64,000 nt of DNA from Talinum fruticosum. Its lineage: Eukaryota; Streptophyta; Magnoliopsida; Caryophyllales; Talinaceae. This document shows positions 13,036-25,254 of the stretch, one piece after another (the stretch's first letter is position 1; every line of letters begins with the position of its first letter). Location: NCBI GenBank assembly GCA_021018815.1, contig JAITYX010000009.1, positions 10,294,501-10,358,500 of the forward strand, in the 5' to 3' direction. Made by a program: the position numbers and the translations under genes. The notes under the pieces are model-generated. The model was not told the origin of the DNA and searched no databases. It was given only the letters and a program-made list of their open reading frames with translations.

Positions 13036-15412
13036 GAGCACCGGTTTGTGGGCAAGCTGCGATTTCTCTTCTTCAATTTCTCGGTTCTTCAATTCAAAGT
13101 TTAGTTTAGTTTTTAGTTTCTCAATTTTCATTTTAGGTTTTGATTGCCGTTGTGTAGTATGATTTCTTTAGAAGACGTCGAGTAATAAGTTATGAGTTTA
13201 AATATGGGTTATAAGTCTTTAGAGTTTGCATCCGCGAATTTGAAGAAATCGCCTCTCAATTTTCCTCTCTTCGAATTTGATTATGTGTATGGTTGGGTAT
13301 AAATTTTAAACTTTGTTATAGTTTTACATTTTGCTCCTCCCTCACTTACCTCTCCCACTCGACCCCCTTTTGCCTCTGAAAACACGTCTTTGTCTAGAAC
13401 CGTAAACCCTAGCTATCTCTCCTTGTTCTTCATGGCTCTATATCTCTCGTCACGCTGCTTCCTCCACTCTCCTCTCCTTCTTCCATTCGGCCCTTCTAAC
13501 CTGAAACCTTAATCCTCAATATCTCGTTCTTCGCCCTTGGTCGAGAATCCGAAGCCAACCACACTCACCTTTCCTCTTCGTTTCCCTAACGGCACCAGGG
13601 CACCTTTGCTAGCCCGAGACCCTTGCTACTTTACTTACTCTCTCTCTCCTCTCCTTATCCTATGGAACCCGAAGACCTCAACCTCGGCACTCGATTTCTC
13701 TCTCACGGTACTAGACATCAACTACTCTTCAAACTCTATCTAAACCAGGGAAGGACCACAAGAAGGAGTCGTAGGATGAAGCTATAAAAAGGAAGCGATG
13801 ACAAGCAAAGAAGGCGAGTCAACGAGCAACGGTTTGAGGGCAAGTCGCGATTTCTATTCTTCAATTTCTTAGTTCTTCAATTCAAAGTTTAGTTTAGTTT
13901 CTAGTTTCTAAATTTTCATTTTAGGTTTTGATTTCCGTTGTGTAATCCGATTTCGCTTGAAAAAGTCGAGTAATAAGTTTGGTGATGAGTTTGAATCCGC
14001 GAATTTGAAGAAATTGCTCGCCCAATTTTCCTCTCTTCGGATATGGTTATCTACATGGTGGAGTATATAATTTAAACGTTATTATAGTTTTCAATTTTGC
14101 TCCTCCCTCACTTACCTTTCCCACACGACCCCCTTTTGCCTTCGAAAGCACCTCTCTCTCTCTAGAACAAGAAACCCTAGCTATCTCTCCATGTTCTTCA
14201 TGCCTCTATCTTTCCTTGTTCTTCACGCCTCTATCTCTCTCCTCACGTTGCTTCCTTCACTCTCTTCTCCTTCTTGAATTCCGCCCTTCTAACCAAGAAA
14301 TCTTAATCCTCTCTCTCTCGTTCTTCGCCCTTGGTTAGGACACCGAAGCCCACCACTCTCACCTCTCCTCCTTGGTTCCCTCATGGCACCACATCTCCTT
14401 TGCTAGCCCGAGACTCTTGCTACTTTACGTACTCTCTCTTACCTCTCGTTATCCTATTGAACCCAAAGACTCCCCTCAACCTCCGGCACTCGGTCTCTCT
14501 CTCACGGTACCGGACATCAACTCCCCTTAAAACACTATATACAACCGGAAGGATCACAAGAAGGACCCTAAAGATGAAGCTATGAAATGGAAGTGATGGC
14601 AAAGAAAGAAGGCGATCGACGAGCACCGGTCCGAGGGCAAGCCGCGATTTCTCTTCTTCAATTTCTCGGTTCTTCAATTCAAAGTTTAGTTTAGTTTTTA
14701 GTTTCTAAATTTTCATATAAGGTTTTGATTTCGTTGTGTAATCTGATATCGTTCAAAAAGTCGAGTAACAAGTTTGGTGTTGAGTTCTAATCTTGGTTGT
14801 AATTCGTTGAGATTGCAATCGCGAATTTGAAGTAATTGCAGCTCAATTTTCGTCCTGTTCGGATTTGGTTATGTGCTTGGTTGGATATATATTTTAAACT
14901 TTGTTATAGTTTTTAATTTTGCTCCTACCTCACTTACCTCTCCCTCTCGACCCCTTTTGCATTTAAAAACACCCTCTCTCTCTAGAACATGAAACCTTAG
15001 CTATCTCTTCTTGTTCTTCACGCCTCTATCTCTCTCCTCACGGTGCTTCCTCCACTCTCCTCTCCTTCTTCTATTCGGCCCTTTAAACCTAGAAACCCTA
15101 TTCCTCCATATCTCGTTCTTCGTCTTTGGTTAGGAATCCGAAGCCAACCACTCGTCACCTTTCCTCTTCGTTTCCCTCACGGCACCGGAGCACCTTTGCT
15201 AGCCCGAGACTCTTGCTACTTTATGTACTATCTCTCTCCTCTCGTTATCCTACTGGATCCGAAGACCTCAACCTTTGGCACTCGATTTCTCTCTCACGGT
15301 ACTAGACATCAACTCCTCTTCAAACTCTATCTACAACCGGAAGGACTACAAGAAGGAGTCGTAAGATAAAGCTATATAAAGGAAGCGATGGCAAGCAAAG
15401 AATGTAGTCGAC

Positions 15413-16109
15413 AAGGACCGGTTTGAGGGCAAGCCGCGATTTCTATTCTTTAATTTCTCGGTTCTTTAATTCAAAGTTTAGTTAAGTTTTTAGTTTCTAA
15501 ATTTTCATTTTGGGTTTTGATTTCCGTCCTGTAATATGATTTCGTTAAAAACGTCATGTAAGAAGTTTGTTTTGAGTTCAAATCTGGGTTATAAGTCTTT
15601 GGAGTTTGCATCCATGAATTTGAAGAAATTGCCGCTCAATTTTCCTCTCTTTGAATTTGATTATGCGTATGGTTGGGTATAAATTTTAAACTTTGTTATA
15701 ATTTTACATTTCGCTCCTCCCTCACTTACCTCTCCCACTCGACCCCGTTTTGCATCTAAAAACACCCTCTCTCTACAACAAGAAACCCTAGCTATATCTC
15801 CTTGTTCTTTACACCTCTATCTCTCTCGTCACGCTGCTTCCTCCACTCTCATCTCCTTCTTCCATCTCTAGTTCTTCGACCTTGGTAATGAATCCAAGCC
15901 CACAGCTCTCACCACTCCTCTTTAGTTCCCTCACGGCACCACAAGCACCTTTGCTAGCCCGAGACTCTTGCTACTTTATGTACTCTCTCTCACGGTACTA
16001 GACATCAACTCCCATTAAAACTCTATCTATAACCAGGAAGGATCATAAGAAGGAGTCCGAAGATAAAGCTATAAAACGGAAGTGATGGCAAGGGAAGAAG
16101 GCGATCGAC
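15413..16109 (+). repeat. Short satellite unit (unit 21, 697 bp)
   Basis: Two small losses: about 36 bp around 15866, where CTTCCATCTCTAGTTCTTCG replaces the second telobox region, and about 60 bp around 15985, where one CTCTCTCTC tract joins directly to CACGGTACTAG. The latter is likely slippage between CT repeats. Confidence 0.85.
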
Positions 16110-16931
16110 GAGCACCGGTCTAAGGGTAAGCCGCGATTACTCTTCTTCAATTTCTCGGTTCTTCAATTCAAAGTTTAGTTTAGTTTCTAGTTTCTAAATT
16201 TTCAATTTAGGTTTTGATTTCCGTTGTGTAATCTGATTTAGTTTGAAAAAGTCGAGTAATAAGTTTGGTCATGAGTTTGAATCGTGTTATAATTCCGTGA
16301 AGTTTGCATCCGCGAATTTGAAGGAATTTCCGCTCAATTTTTGTCTCTTCGGATTTGGTTATGTGCATGGTTGGATATATGCTTTGAACTTTGTTATAGT
16401 TCTCAATTTTTCTCGTCCCTCATTTACCTCTCCCTCTCAACCCCTTTTGCCTCTAAAAACACTCCTCTTTCTCTAGAACCGGACACCCTAGCTATCTCTC
16501 CTTGATCTTCATGCCTCTATCTCTCCTTGTTCTTCATGCCACTATCTCTCTCCTCACGCTGCTTCCTCCGCTATCCTCTCCTTCTTGAATTCCGCCCTTC
16601 TAACGAAGAAACCTTAATCCTCTCTCTCTCGTTCTTCGACCTTGGTTAGGAATCCGAAGCCCACCACTCTCACCTCTCCTCTTTAGTTCCCTCACGGCAC
16701 CGGAGCACCTTTGCTAGCCCGAGACTCTTTCTACTTTATGTACTCTCTCTCTCTCTCGTTATCCTATCGAACCCGAAGACTCCCCTCAAGCTTCGGCACT
16801 TGGTCTCTCTCTCACGTTATGAGACATGAACTCCTCTTAAAACTCTATCTACAACCGGGAAGGATCACAAGAAGGAGTCCGAAGATGAAGTCTGTAAAGG
16901 GAGGTGACGGCAATCCAAGAAGGCTGATGCC
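16110..16931 (+). repeat. Long satellite unit (unit 22, 822 bp) with a 27-bp duplication
   Basis: The TTCTTCATGCCTCTATCTCT segment after the first telobox position (about 16500-16545) is tandemly duplicated, adding about 27 bp. The same duplication is present in the units starting at 13824 and 18903, together with shared variants such as TTGAATTCCGCCC and (in 22 and 26) GACACCCTAG. These mark one lineage of units dispersed over about 5 kb. Confidence 0.85.
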
Positions 16932-17697
16932 GAGCACCGGTCCGAGGGCAAGCCGCGATTCCTCTTCTTTAATTTCTCGGTTCTTCAATTCAAAGTTTAG
17001 TTTAGTTTTTAGTTTCAAAATTTTCATTTTTAGGTTTTGATTTCCGTTGTGTAATCTGAATTAGTTCAAAAAGTCGAGTAACAAGTTTGGTGTTGAGTTC
17101 CAATCTGGGTTGTAATTCCGTGGAGTTTGCATCCGTAAATTTGAAGGAGTTGCCGCTCCATTTTCCTCTCTTCGGATTTTGTTATGTGCATGGTTGGGCA
17201 TAAATTTTAAACTTTGTTATAAGTTACAATTTTGGTCCTCCCTAACTTGCCTCTCTCGCTCTCTAGAACCGGAAACCTTAGCTATCTCTTTTTGTTCTTC
17301 ACGCCTCTTTCTCCCTCTTCACGCTGCTTCCTCCACTCTCCTCTCCTTCCTCCATTCGGCCCTTCTAACCAAGAAACTCTAATCCTCCCTCTCTCATTCG
17401 TCACCTTTTATTAGGAATCCGAAGCCCACCACTCTCACCTCTCATTTTCAGCTCCCTTACGGCACTAGAGCACCTTTGCTAGCCCGAGAATCTCGCTGCT
17501 TTATGTACTCTCTCTCTCCTCTTATTATCCTCATCGAACCCGAAAACTCCCTTCAACCTCGGCACTCGGTCTCTCTCTCACGGTACTAGACATCAACTCC
17601 TCTTCAAACTCTATCTACAGATGGGAAGGATCACAAGAAGGAGTCCGAAGATGAAGCTATAAAAAGGAAGTAATGGCAAGGAAAGAAGGCGGACGGC

Positions 17698-18106
17698 GAG
17701 CACCGGTCTAAGCGCAAGCCGCGATTTTTCTTCTTCAATTTCTCGGTTCTTCAATTCAAAGTTTCGTTTAGTTTTTAGTTTCGAAATTTTCATTTTAGGT
17801 TTTGATTTCGGTTGTGTAATCTGATTAGGAATGTGTAGCCCACCACTCTCACCTCTCCTCTTTGGTTCCCGCACGAAACCGGAACACATTTTCGAGCCCG
17901 AGACCCTTGTTACTTTATGTACTCTCTCTCCTCTCGTTATCCTATCGAACCCGAAGACTCCCTCAACCTCGGCACTCGGTCTCTGTCTCACGGTACTAGA
18001 CATCAACTCCTGTCAAACTCTATCTATAACCTGGAAGGATCACAAGAAGGAGTCCGAAGATGAAGCTATAAAAAGGAAGCGATGACAAGGAAAGAAGGCA
18101 GTCGGC
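17698..18106 (+). repeat. Half-length satellite unit (unit 24), single deletion
   Basis: 409 bp long. At about 17825 the sequence passes from GTGTAATCTGATT directly to AGGAATGTGTAGCCCACC, deleting about 383 bp between offsets 127 and 510 of a standard unit, including both telobox positions. The join shows short TT microhomology. Its breakpoints differ from those of the other half-length unit at 7064. Confidence 0.9.
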
Positions 18107-18902
18107 GAGCGCGGTTTGACGGCAAGCCGTGATTTCTCTTCTTTAATTTCTCGGTTCTTTAATTCAAAGTTTAGTTTAGTTTTCAATTTCTAAATTTTCA
18201 CTTTAGGTTTTGATTTCGGTTTTGTAATTTGATTTCGTTTCAAAAAGTCGAGTAATAAGTTTGGTGATGAGTTCGAATCTCGGTTGTAATTCTCATGGAG
18301 TTTACATTCACGAATATGAATGAATTGTCGCTCAATTTTCCTCTCTTCCTATTTGGTTATGTGCATGGTTAAATATAAATTTTAAACTTTGTTATAGTTT
18401 TCAATTTTGTACCTCCCTCACTTACCTCTCCCTCTCGACCCCCTTTTGCCTCCAGAAAAGCCTCTCTCTCTAGAACCGTAAACCCTACCTATCTCTCCTT
18501 GTTCTTTATGCCTCTATCTCTCTCCTCACGCTACTTCCTCCACTCTCCTCTCCTTCTTCAATACAGCCCGTCTAACCCAAAACCCTAATCCTCTCTCTTT
18601 CGTTCTTCGCCCTTGGTTAGGAATTTGAAGCCCACCACTCTCACCTCTCCTCTTCGGTTCCCGCACGGCACCAGAGCACCTTTGCTAGCCCGAGAATGTT
18701 GCTACTTTATTTACTCTCTCTCTCTATCGTTATCCTATCGAACCCGAAGACTCCCTCAACCTCCGACACTCGATCTCTCTCTCACGGTACCAGTACATCA
18801 ACTCCTCTTCAAACACTATCTACAATCGGGAAGGATCACAAGAAGGAGTCTAAAGATGAAGTTGTGAAAGGGAAGTGATGGCAACAAAAGAAGGCAGTTA
18901 GC

Positions 18903-19725
18903 GAGCACCGGTCCGAGGGCAAGCCGCGATCATCGTTCTTCAATTTCTCGGTTCCTCAATTCAAAGTATAGTTTAGTTTCTAGTTTCTAAATTTTCATTT
19001 TAGGTTTTGATTTCCATTGTGTAATCTGATTGCGTTTGAAAAAGTTGAGTAATAAGTTTGGTGATGAGTTTGAATCTGCGTTATAATTCTGTGGAGTTTG
19101 CATCCACGAATTTGAAGAAATTGCCACTCAATTTTCCTCTCATCGGATTTGGTCATCTCGCATGGTTGGGTATATATTTTAAACTTTGTTATAGTTTTCA
19201 ATTTTGCTCCTCCCTCACTTACCTTTCCCACTCGACCCCCTTTTGCTTTCGGAAGCACCTCTCTCTCTAGAACCGGACACCCTAGCTATCTCTCCTTGTT
19301 CTTCATGCCTCTATCTCTCCTTGTTCTTCATGCCTCTATCTCTCTCCTCATGCTGCTTCCTCCGCTGTCCTCTCCTTCTTGAATTCCGCCCTTCTAACGA
19401 AGAAACCTTAATCCTCTCTCTCTTGTTCTTCGACCTTGGTTAGGAATCCGAAGCCCACCACTCTCACCTCTCCTCTTTAGTTCCCTCACGACACTAGAGC
19501 ACCTTTGCTAGCCCGAGACTCTTTCTACTTTATGTACTCTCTATCTCCTCTCGTTGTCCTATCGAACCCGAAGAATCCCCTCAACCTCGGCACTCGATCT
19601 CTCTCTCACGGTACTAGACATGAATTCCTCTTAAAACTCTATCTACAACCGGGAAGGATCACAAGAAGGAGTCCGAAGATGAAGCTATAAAAGGGAGGTG
19701 ATGGCAATCAAAGAAGGTCGATGCC
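18903..19725 (+). repeat. Long satellite unit (unit 26, 823 bp) with the same 27-bp duplication
   Basis: Carries the duplicated CTTCATGCCTCTATCTCT segment at about 19290-19340, with the same surrounding variants as the unit at 16110, including GACGAAGAAACCTTAATCC-like sequence and a downstream AAAGGGAGGTGATGGCAATC version of the 3' block. It is probably a copy of the same ancestral variant. Confidence 0.85.
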
Positions 19726-22700
19726 GAGCACCTGGCCTAAGGGCAAGCCGCGATTCCTCTTCTTCAATTTCTTTGTTCTTGAATTTAAAGTTTAGTTTAG
19801 TTTTTACTTTCTAAATTTTCATTTTAGGTTTTGATTTCCGTTTTGTAATCTGATTTTGTTTCAAAAAGTCAAGTAATAAGTTTGGTGATGAGTTCGTTTC
19901 TCAATTGTAATTCTGTGGAGTTTGCATCCGAGAATTTGAAGGAATTGCCACTCAATTTTCCTTTCTTTAGATTTGGTTATGTGCATGGTTAAGTATAAAT
20001 TTTAAACTTTGTTATAGTTTTCAATTTTGTACCTCCCTCACTTAGCTCACCCTGTCGACCCCCTTTTGCCTCCGAAAATGCCTCTCTCTCTAGAACCGAA
20101 ACCCTAGCTATCTCTCCTTGTTCTTGACGCGTCTATTTCTCTCGTCACGCTGCTTCTTGCATTCTCCTCTCCTTCTTCCATTCAACCTTTCTAAGCAAGA
20201 AACCCTATTCCTCCACATCTCGTCCTTCGCCCTTGGTTAAGAATCCGAAGCCCACCACTCTCACCTCTCCTGTTTGGTTCCTCACGGCACCGGATCACCT
20301 TTGCTAGCTCGAGACTCTTGCTAGTTTATGTACTCTCTCTTCTCGATATCCTATCGAACCCGAAGACTCCTCTAAGCCTTTGGCACTCGGTCTCTCTCTC
20401 TCACGGTACCAGACATCAACTCCTCTCGCAAACTCTATCCACAAACGGGAAGTATCACAAGAAGGAGTCCGAAGATGAAGCTATAAAAAGGAAGCGATGG
20501 CAAGGAAAGATGGCAGCCTGGCGGGCACTAGTCCGAGGGTAAGCACGATTTCTCTTCTTGAATTTCTCAGTTCTTCAATTCAAAGTTTAGGCTAGTTTTT
20601 TTTTTTAAATTTTCATTTTAGGTTATGATTTACGTTATGTAATCCGATTTTGTTCAAAAAGACGAGTAATAAGTTTGGTGTTGAGTTCGAATCTGGATTG
20701 TAATTCTGTGGAGTTTGCATCCGCGAATTTGAAGGAATTGCCGCTCCATTTTTGTCTCTTCGGATTTGGTTATGTTCATGGTTGGATATATATTTTAAAC
20801 TTTGTTGTAGTTTTCAATTTTGCTCCTCCCTCACTTACCTCTCCCTCTCGACCCCCTTTTGCCTCCGAAAACACCCTCTCTCTAGAACCGAAACCCTAGC
20901 TATATCTCCTTGTTCTTCATGCGTCTATTTCTCTCCTCATGTCTGCTTCCTCCACTCTCCTCTCTTTCTTCCATTCGGCCCTTCGACTTTGGTTACGAAT
21001 CCGAAGCCCACCACTCCCACCACTCCTCTTTAGTTCCCTCACAGCACTGGAGCACCTTTGCTAGCCCGAGACTCTTGCTACTTTAAGTACTCTCTCTCTC
21101 CTCTCGTTATCCTATCAACCCGAATACTCCTCCTCAGCCTTTGGCACTCGGTCCCTCTCTCACGGTACTAGACATCAACTCCTCTTAAAACTCTATCTAT
21201 AACCGGAAGGATCACAAGAAGGAGTCTAAAGATGAAGCTATAAAAGGGAGGTGACGGCAATCAAAGAAGGCCGATGCCGAGCACCTGGTCCGAGGACAAG
21301 CCGCGATTTCTCTTCTTTAATTTCTCGGTTCTTCAATTCAAAGTTTAGTTTAGTTTTTAGTTTCTAAATTTTCATTTTAGGTTTTGATTTCCGTTTTGTA
21401 ATCTCATTTCGTTTCAAAAAGTGGACTAATAAGTTTGGTGATGAGTTCGATTCTCGCTTGTAATTCTCAGTAAAGTTTGCATCCGAGAATTTGAAGGAAT
21501 TGCCGCTCACTTTTCCTCTCTTCGGATTTGGTTATGTGCATGGTTACGTATAAATTTTAAACTTTGTTATAGTTTTCAATTTTGTACCTCCCTCACTTAA
21601 CTCTTCTTGTCGATCCCCTTTCGCGTCCGAACACGCCTCTCTCAAGAACCAAACACCCTAGTCTGTCTTTCCTTGTTCTTTATACTTCTATCTCTCCTCA
21701 TGCTGCTTCCTCCACTCTTCTCTCCTTCAATTCGGCCCTTCTAACCTGTAAACCCTAATTCTCTGTCTCTTGTTCTTCGCCCTTGGTTAGGAATCGAAGG
21801 CCACCACTCTCACCTCTCCTCTTCGGTTTCGCACGGTACTAGAGCACCTTTGCTAGCCCGAGACTCTTGCTACTTTACGTGCTCCTCTCTCCTCTTGTTA
21901 TCCTACCGAACCCGGAGACTCCCCTTAACCTCCGACACTCGGTCTCTCTCTCACGGTACTAGACATCAACTCCTCTTCAAACACTATCTACAGATGGGAA
22001 GGATCACAAGAAGGAGTCCGAAGATGAAGCTATAAAAGGGTAGTAATGGCAAGGAAAAAGGCGGACGGCGAGCACCTGGCCTAAGCGCAAGTCGCTATTT
22101 TTCTTCTTCGCTTCAGTTCTTCAATTCAAAGTTTAGTTTAGTTTTTAGTTTCTAAATTTTCATTTTAGGTTTTGATTTTCGTTCAGTAATCTGATTTTGT
22201 TCAAAAAGGTTGTGTAACAAGTTTGGTGTTGAGTTCGAATCGGGGTTGTCATTCTGTGGAGTTTGCATCCACGAATTTGAAGGAATTGCCGCTCAATTTT
22301 GGTCTCTTCGGATTTGGTTATGTGCATGGTTGGATATATTTCTAAACTTTGTTAATAGTTTTCAATTTTGCTCCTCCCTCACCTAGGTCTCCCTCTCGAC
22401 CCCCTTTTGCCGCTTAAAATACCTCTCTCTATCTAGAACCATAAACCCTAGCTATCTCTCCTTGTTATTCACGCCTCTATCTTTCTCCTCATGCTCGCTT
22501 CCTCCACTCTCCTCTCCTTCTTCCATTCGGTCCTTCTAACCAAGAAGCCCCAATCCTCCCTCTATCGTTCGCCGCCCTTTGTTAGGAATCCAAGCCCCCA
22601 CTCTCACCTCTCCTCTTCGGTTTCCTCCCGGCATCGGAGCACCTTTGCTAGGCCGAGACTCTTGCTACTTTACTGGACTCTCTCTCTCCTCTCGTTGTCC

Positions 22701-24458
22701 TATCGAACTCGAAGACTCCCCTCAACCTCGGCACTAGGTCTCTCTCTCACGGTACCAGAATTCAACTCCTTATCAAACTCTAGCTAAGACCAGGAAGGAT
22801 CATAAGGAGGAGTCTAAAGATGAAGGTGTAAAAGGGAAGTGATGGCAAGCAAAGAAGGCGATCGACGAGCACCAATCTGAGCGCAAGCTGTGATTTCTCT
22901 TCTTTAATTTCTCGGTTCTTCAATTCAAAGTTTAGTTTAGATTTTAGTTTCTAAATTTGCATTTTAGGTTTTGATTTCCATTGTGTAATCTGATTTTGTT
23001 CAAAAAGTCGAGTAACAAGTTTGGTGTTGAGTTCGAATCGGGTTGTAATTCTGTGGAGTTTGCATCCGCGAATTTAAAGGAATTGCCGCTCAATTTTCCA
23101 CTCTTCGGATTTGGTTATGTGCATCGTTGGATATAAATTTTAAACTTTGTTATAGTTATCAATTTTGGTCTTCGCTACTTAGCTCTCCTCTAGACCCCCT
23201 TTTGCTCTAAAAACACCTATCTCTTTAGAACTAGAAACACTAGGTATCTCCCCTTGTTCTTCACGCCTCTTTCTCTCTCCTCATGTCTGCTTCCTCCACT
23301 CTCCTCTCCTTCTTCCATTCGACCCTTCTAACCAAGAAACCCTAATCCTCCCTCTCTCGCTCTTCGCCTTTGGTTAGGAATCCGAAGCCCACCACTCTCA
23401 CCTATTCTCTTCGGTTTCCTCACAGCACTCGAGTAGCTTTGCTAGCCCGAGACTCTTGCTACTTTACGTACTCGTTCTCCCATCTCGTTATCCTATCGAA
23501 CTCGAAGACTCACCCTCAATCTTTTTCAATCGGTCTCTCTCTCACGGTACTAGACATCAACTCCTCTTCAAACTCTATCTACAACCGGAAGGAACACAAG
23601 GAGGAGTCCGAAGATGAACCTATAAAAGGGAAGTAATAGCAAGGAAAGAAGGCGGTTGGCAAGCACCGGTCTGAGAGCAAGCCGCGATTTCTCTTCTTCA
23701 ATTTCTTAGTTCTTCAATTCAAAGTTTAGTTTAGTTTATAGTTTCTAAATTTTCATTTTAGGTTTTGATTTCGGTTGTGTAATCTGATTTCGTTTGAAAA
23801 AGTCGAGTAATAAGTTTGGTGATGAGTTCGAATCGGGTTGTAATTCTATGGAGTTTGCATCCGCAAATTTGAAGGAATTGCCGCTCAATTTTCCTCTCTT
23901 CGGATTTGGTTATGTGCATGGTTGGGTATTAATTTTAAACGTTGTAATAGTTTTCAATTTTCCTCCTCCTTCACTTACGTCTCCTTCTCAACCCCTTTGC
24001 CACCGAAAACACCTCTCTTTCTCTAGAACCGGAAACCCTAGCTATCTCCCCTTGTTCTTTATGCCGCTATCTCTCTCCTCATGCTTGCTTCCTCCACTCT
24101 CCTCTCTTTCTTCCATTCGGCCCTTCTAGTCAAGAAGCCCTAATCCTCCCTCTCTCGTTCTTCGCCCTTGGTTAGGAATTCGAAGCCCACCACTCTCACC
24201 TCTCGTCTTCGGTTGCCTCACGGCACCGGAGCGCCTTTTCTAGCCCCGAGACTCTTGTTACTTTGCATAGTCTCTCTATCATCTCGTTATCCTATCGAAC
24301 GCGAATATTCCCCTCAACCTCCGCACTGGATCTCTCACTCACGGTACTAGACATCAACTCCTCTTCAAACTCTATCTAAAGCTGGGAAGGATCACAAGAA
24401 GGAGTCCGAAGATGAACCTATAAAAGGGAAGTGATCGCTAGGAATGAAGGTAGTCGGC

Positions 24459-25254
24459 GAGCACCGGTCCGAGGGCAAGCCTTGATTTCTCTTTTACAAT
24501 TTCTCGTTCTTCGGTTCTTCGATTTAGTTTAGTTTTTAGTTTCTAAATTTTCATTTTAGGTTTTTATTTCCGTTGTGTAATTTGATTTCGTTTGAAAAAG
24601 TCGAGTAATAAGTTCGGTGATGTGTTCAAATCGGGTTGTAATTCTATGGAGTTTGCATTTGCGAATTTGAAGGAATTGCCGCTCTATTTTCCTCTCTTCG
24701 GATTTGGTTATGTGCATGGTTAGGTATAAATTTTAAACTTTGTTATAGTTTTCAATTTTGCACCTCCCTCACTTAGCTCTCCCTCTCGACCCCCTTTTGC
24801 CTCGTAAATTGACTCTCTCTCTCAGAACCGGAAACCCTAGCTATCTCTCCTTGTTCTTCACTCCTCTTTCTCTCTCCTCACGCTGCTTCCTCCACTCACC
24901 CCTCCTTCTTTCATTCGGGCCTTCCAACTAAGAAACCCTAATCCTCTCCCTCTTGTTCTTTGCCCATGGTTATGAATCCGAAGCCCACCACTCTCACCTC
25001 TCCTCTTCGGTTCTCTCACGGCATTAGAGCACATTCGCTAGCTCGAGACTCTTGCTACTTTACGTACTCTCTCTCTCCTCTCGTTATCCTATCGAACCCA
25101 AAGACTCCCTCAACCGCTGGCACTCGGTCTCTCTCTCACGGTAATGAGACATGAACTCCTCTTCAAACATTAACTACGGTAGGGAAGCATCACAAGAAGG
25201 AGTATGAAGGTGAAGCTATAAAAGTGAAGTGATGGCAAGCAAAAGGCGATCGGC
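24459..25254 (+). repeat. Representative full-length satellite unit (unit 33)
   Basis: Layout by offset from the unit start. 0-25: GAGCACCGGTCCGAGGGCAAG block with an ACCGGT palindrome. 25-100: T/C-rich tract ending in TTTCATTTTAGG. 100-190: AT-rich block with the variable GAGTAATAAG..GTGATG segment used below to define subfamilies. 190-305: block with GGAGTTTGCAT, GAATTTGAAGGAATTGCC, GGTTATGTGCATGG and TTTTAAACTTTGTTATAG. 305-500: CT-rich tract with two telobox-like motifs. 500-740: GGTTAGGAATCCGAAGCCC, then CTCTCTCTC tracts and TACTTTACGTACTC. 740-795: AAGAAGGAGTCCGAAGATGA followed by a TATAAAAG motif. The unit resembles a promoter plus 5' leader of a plant housekeeping gene more than a coding gene; that is an interpretation. 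Confidence 0.85.
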
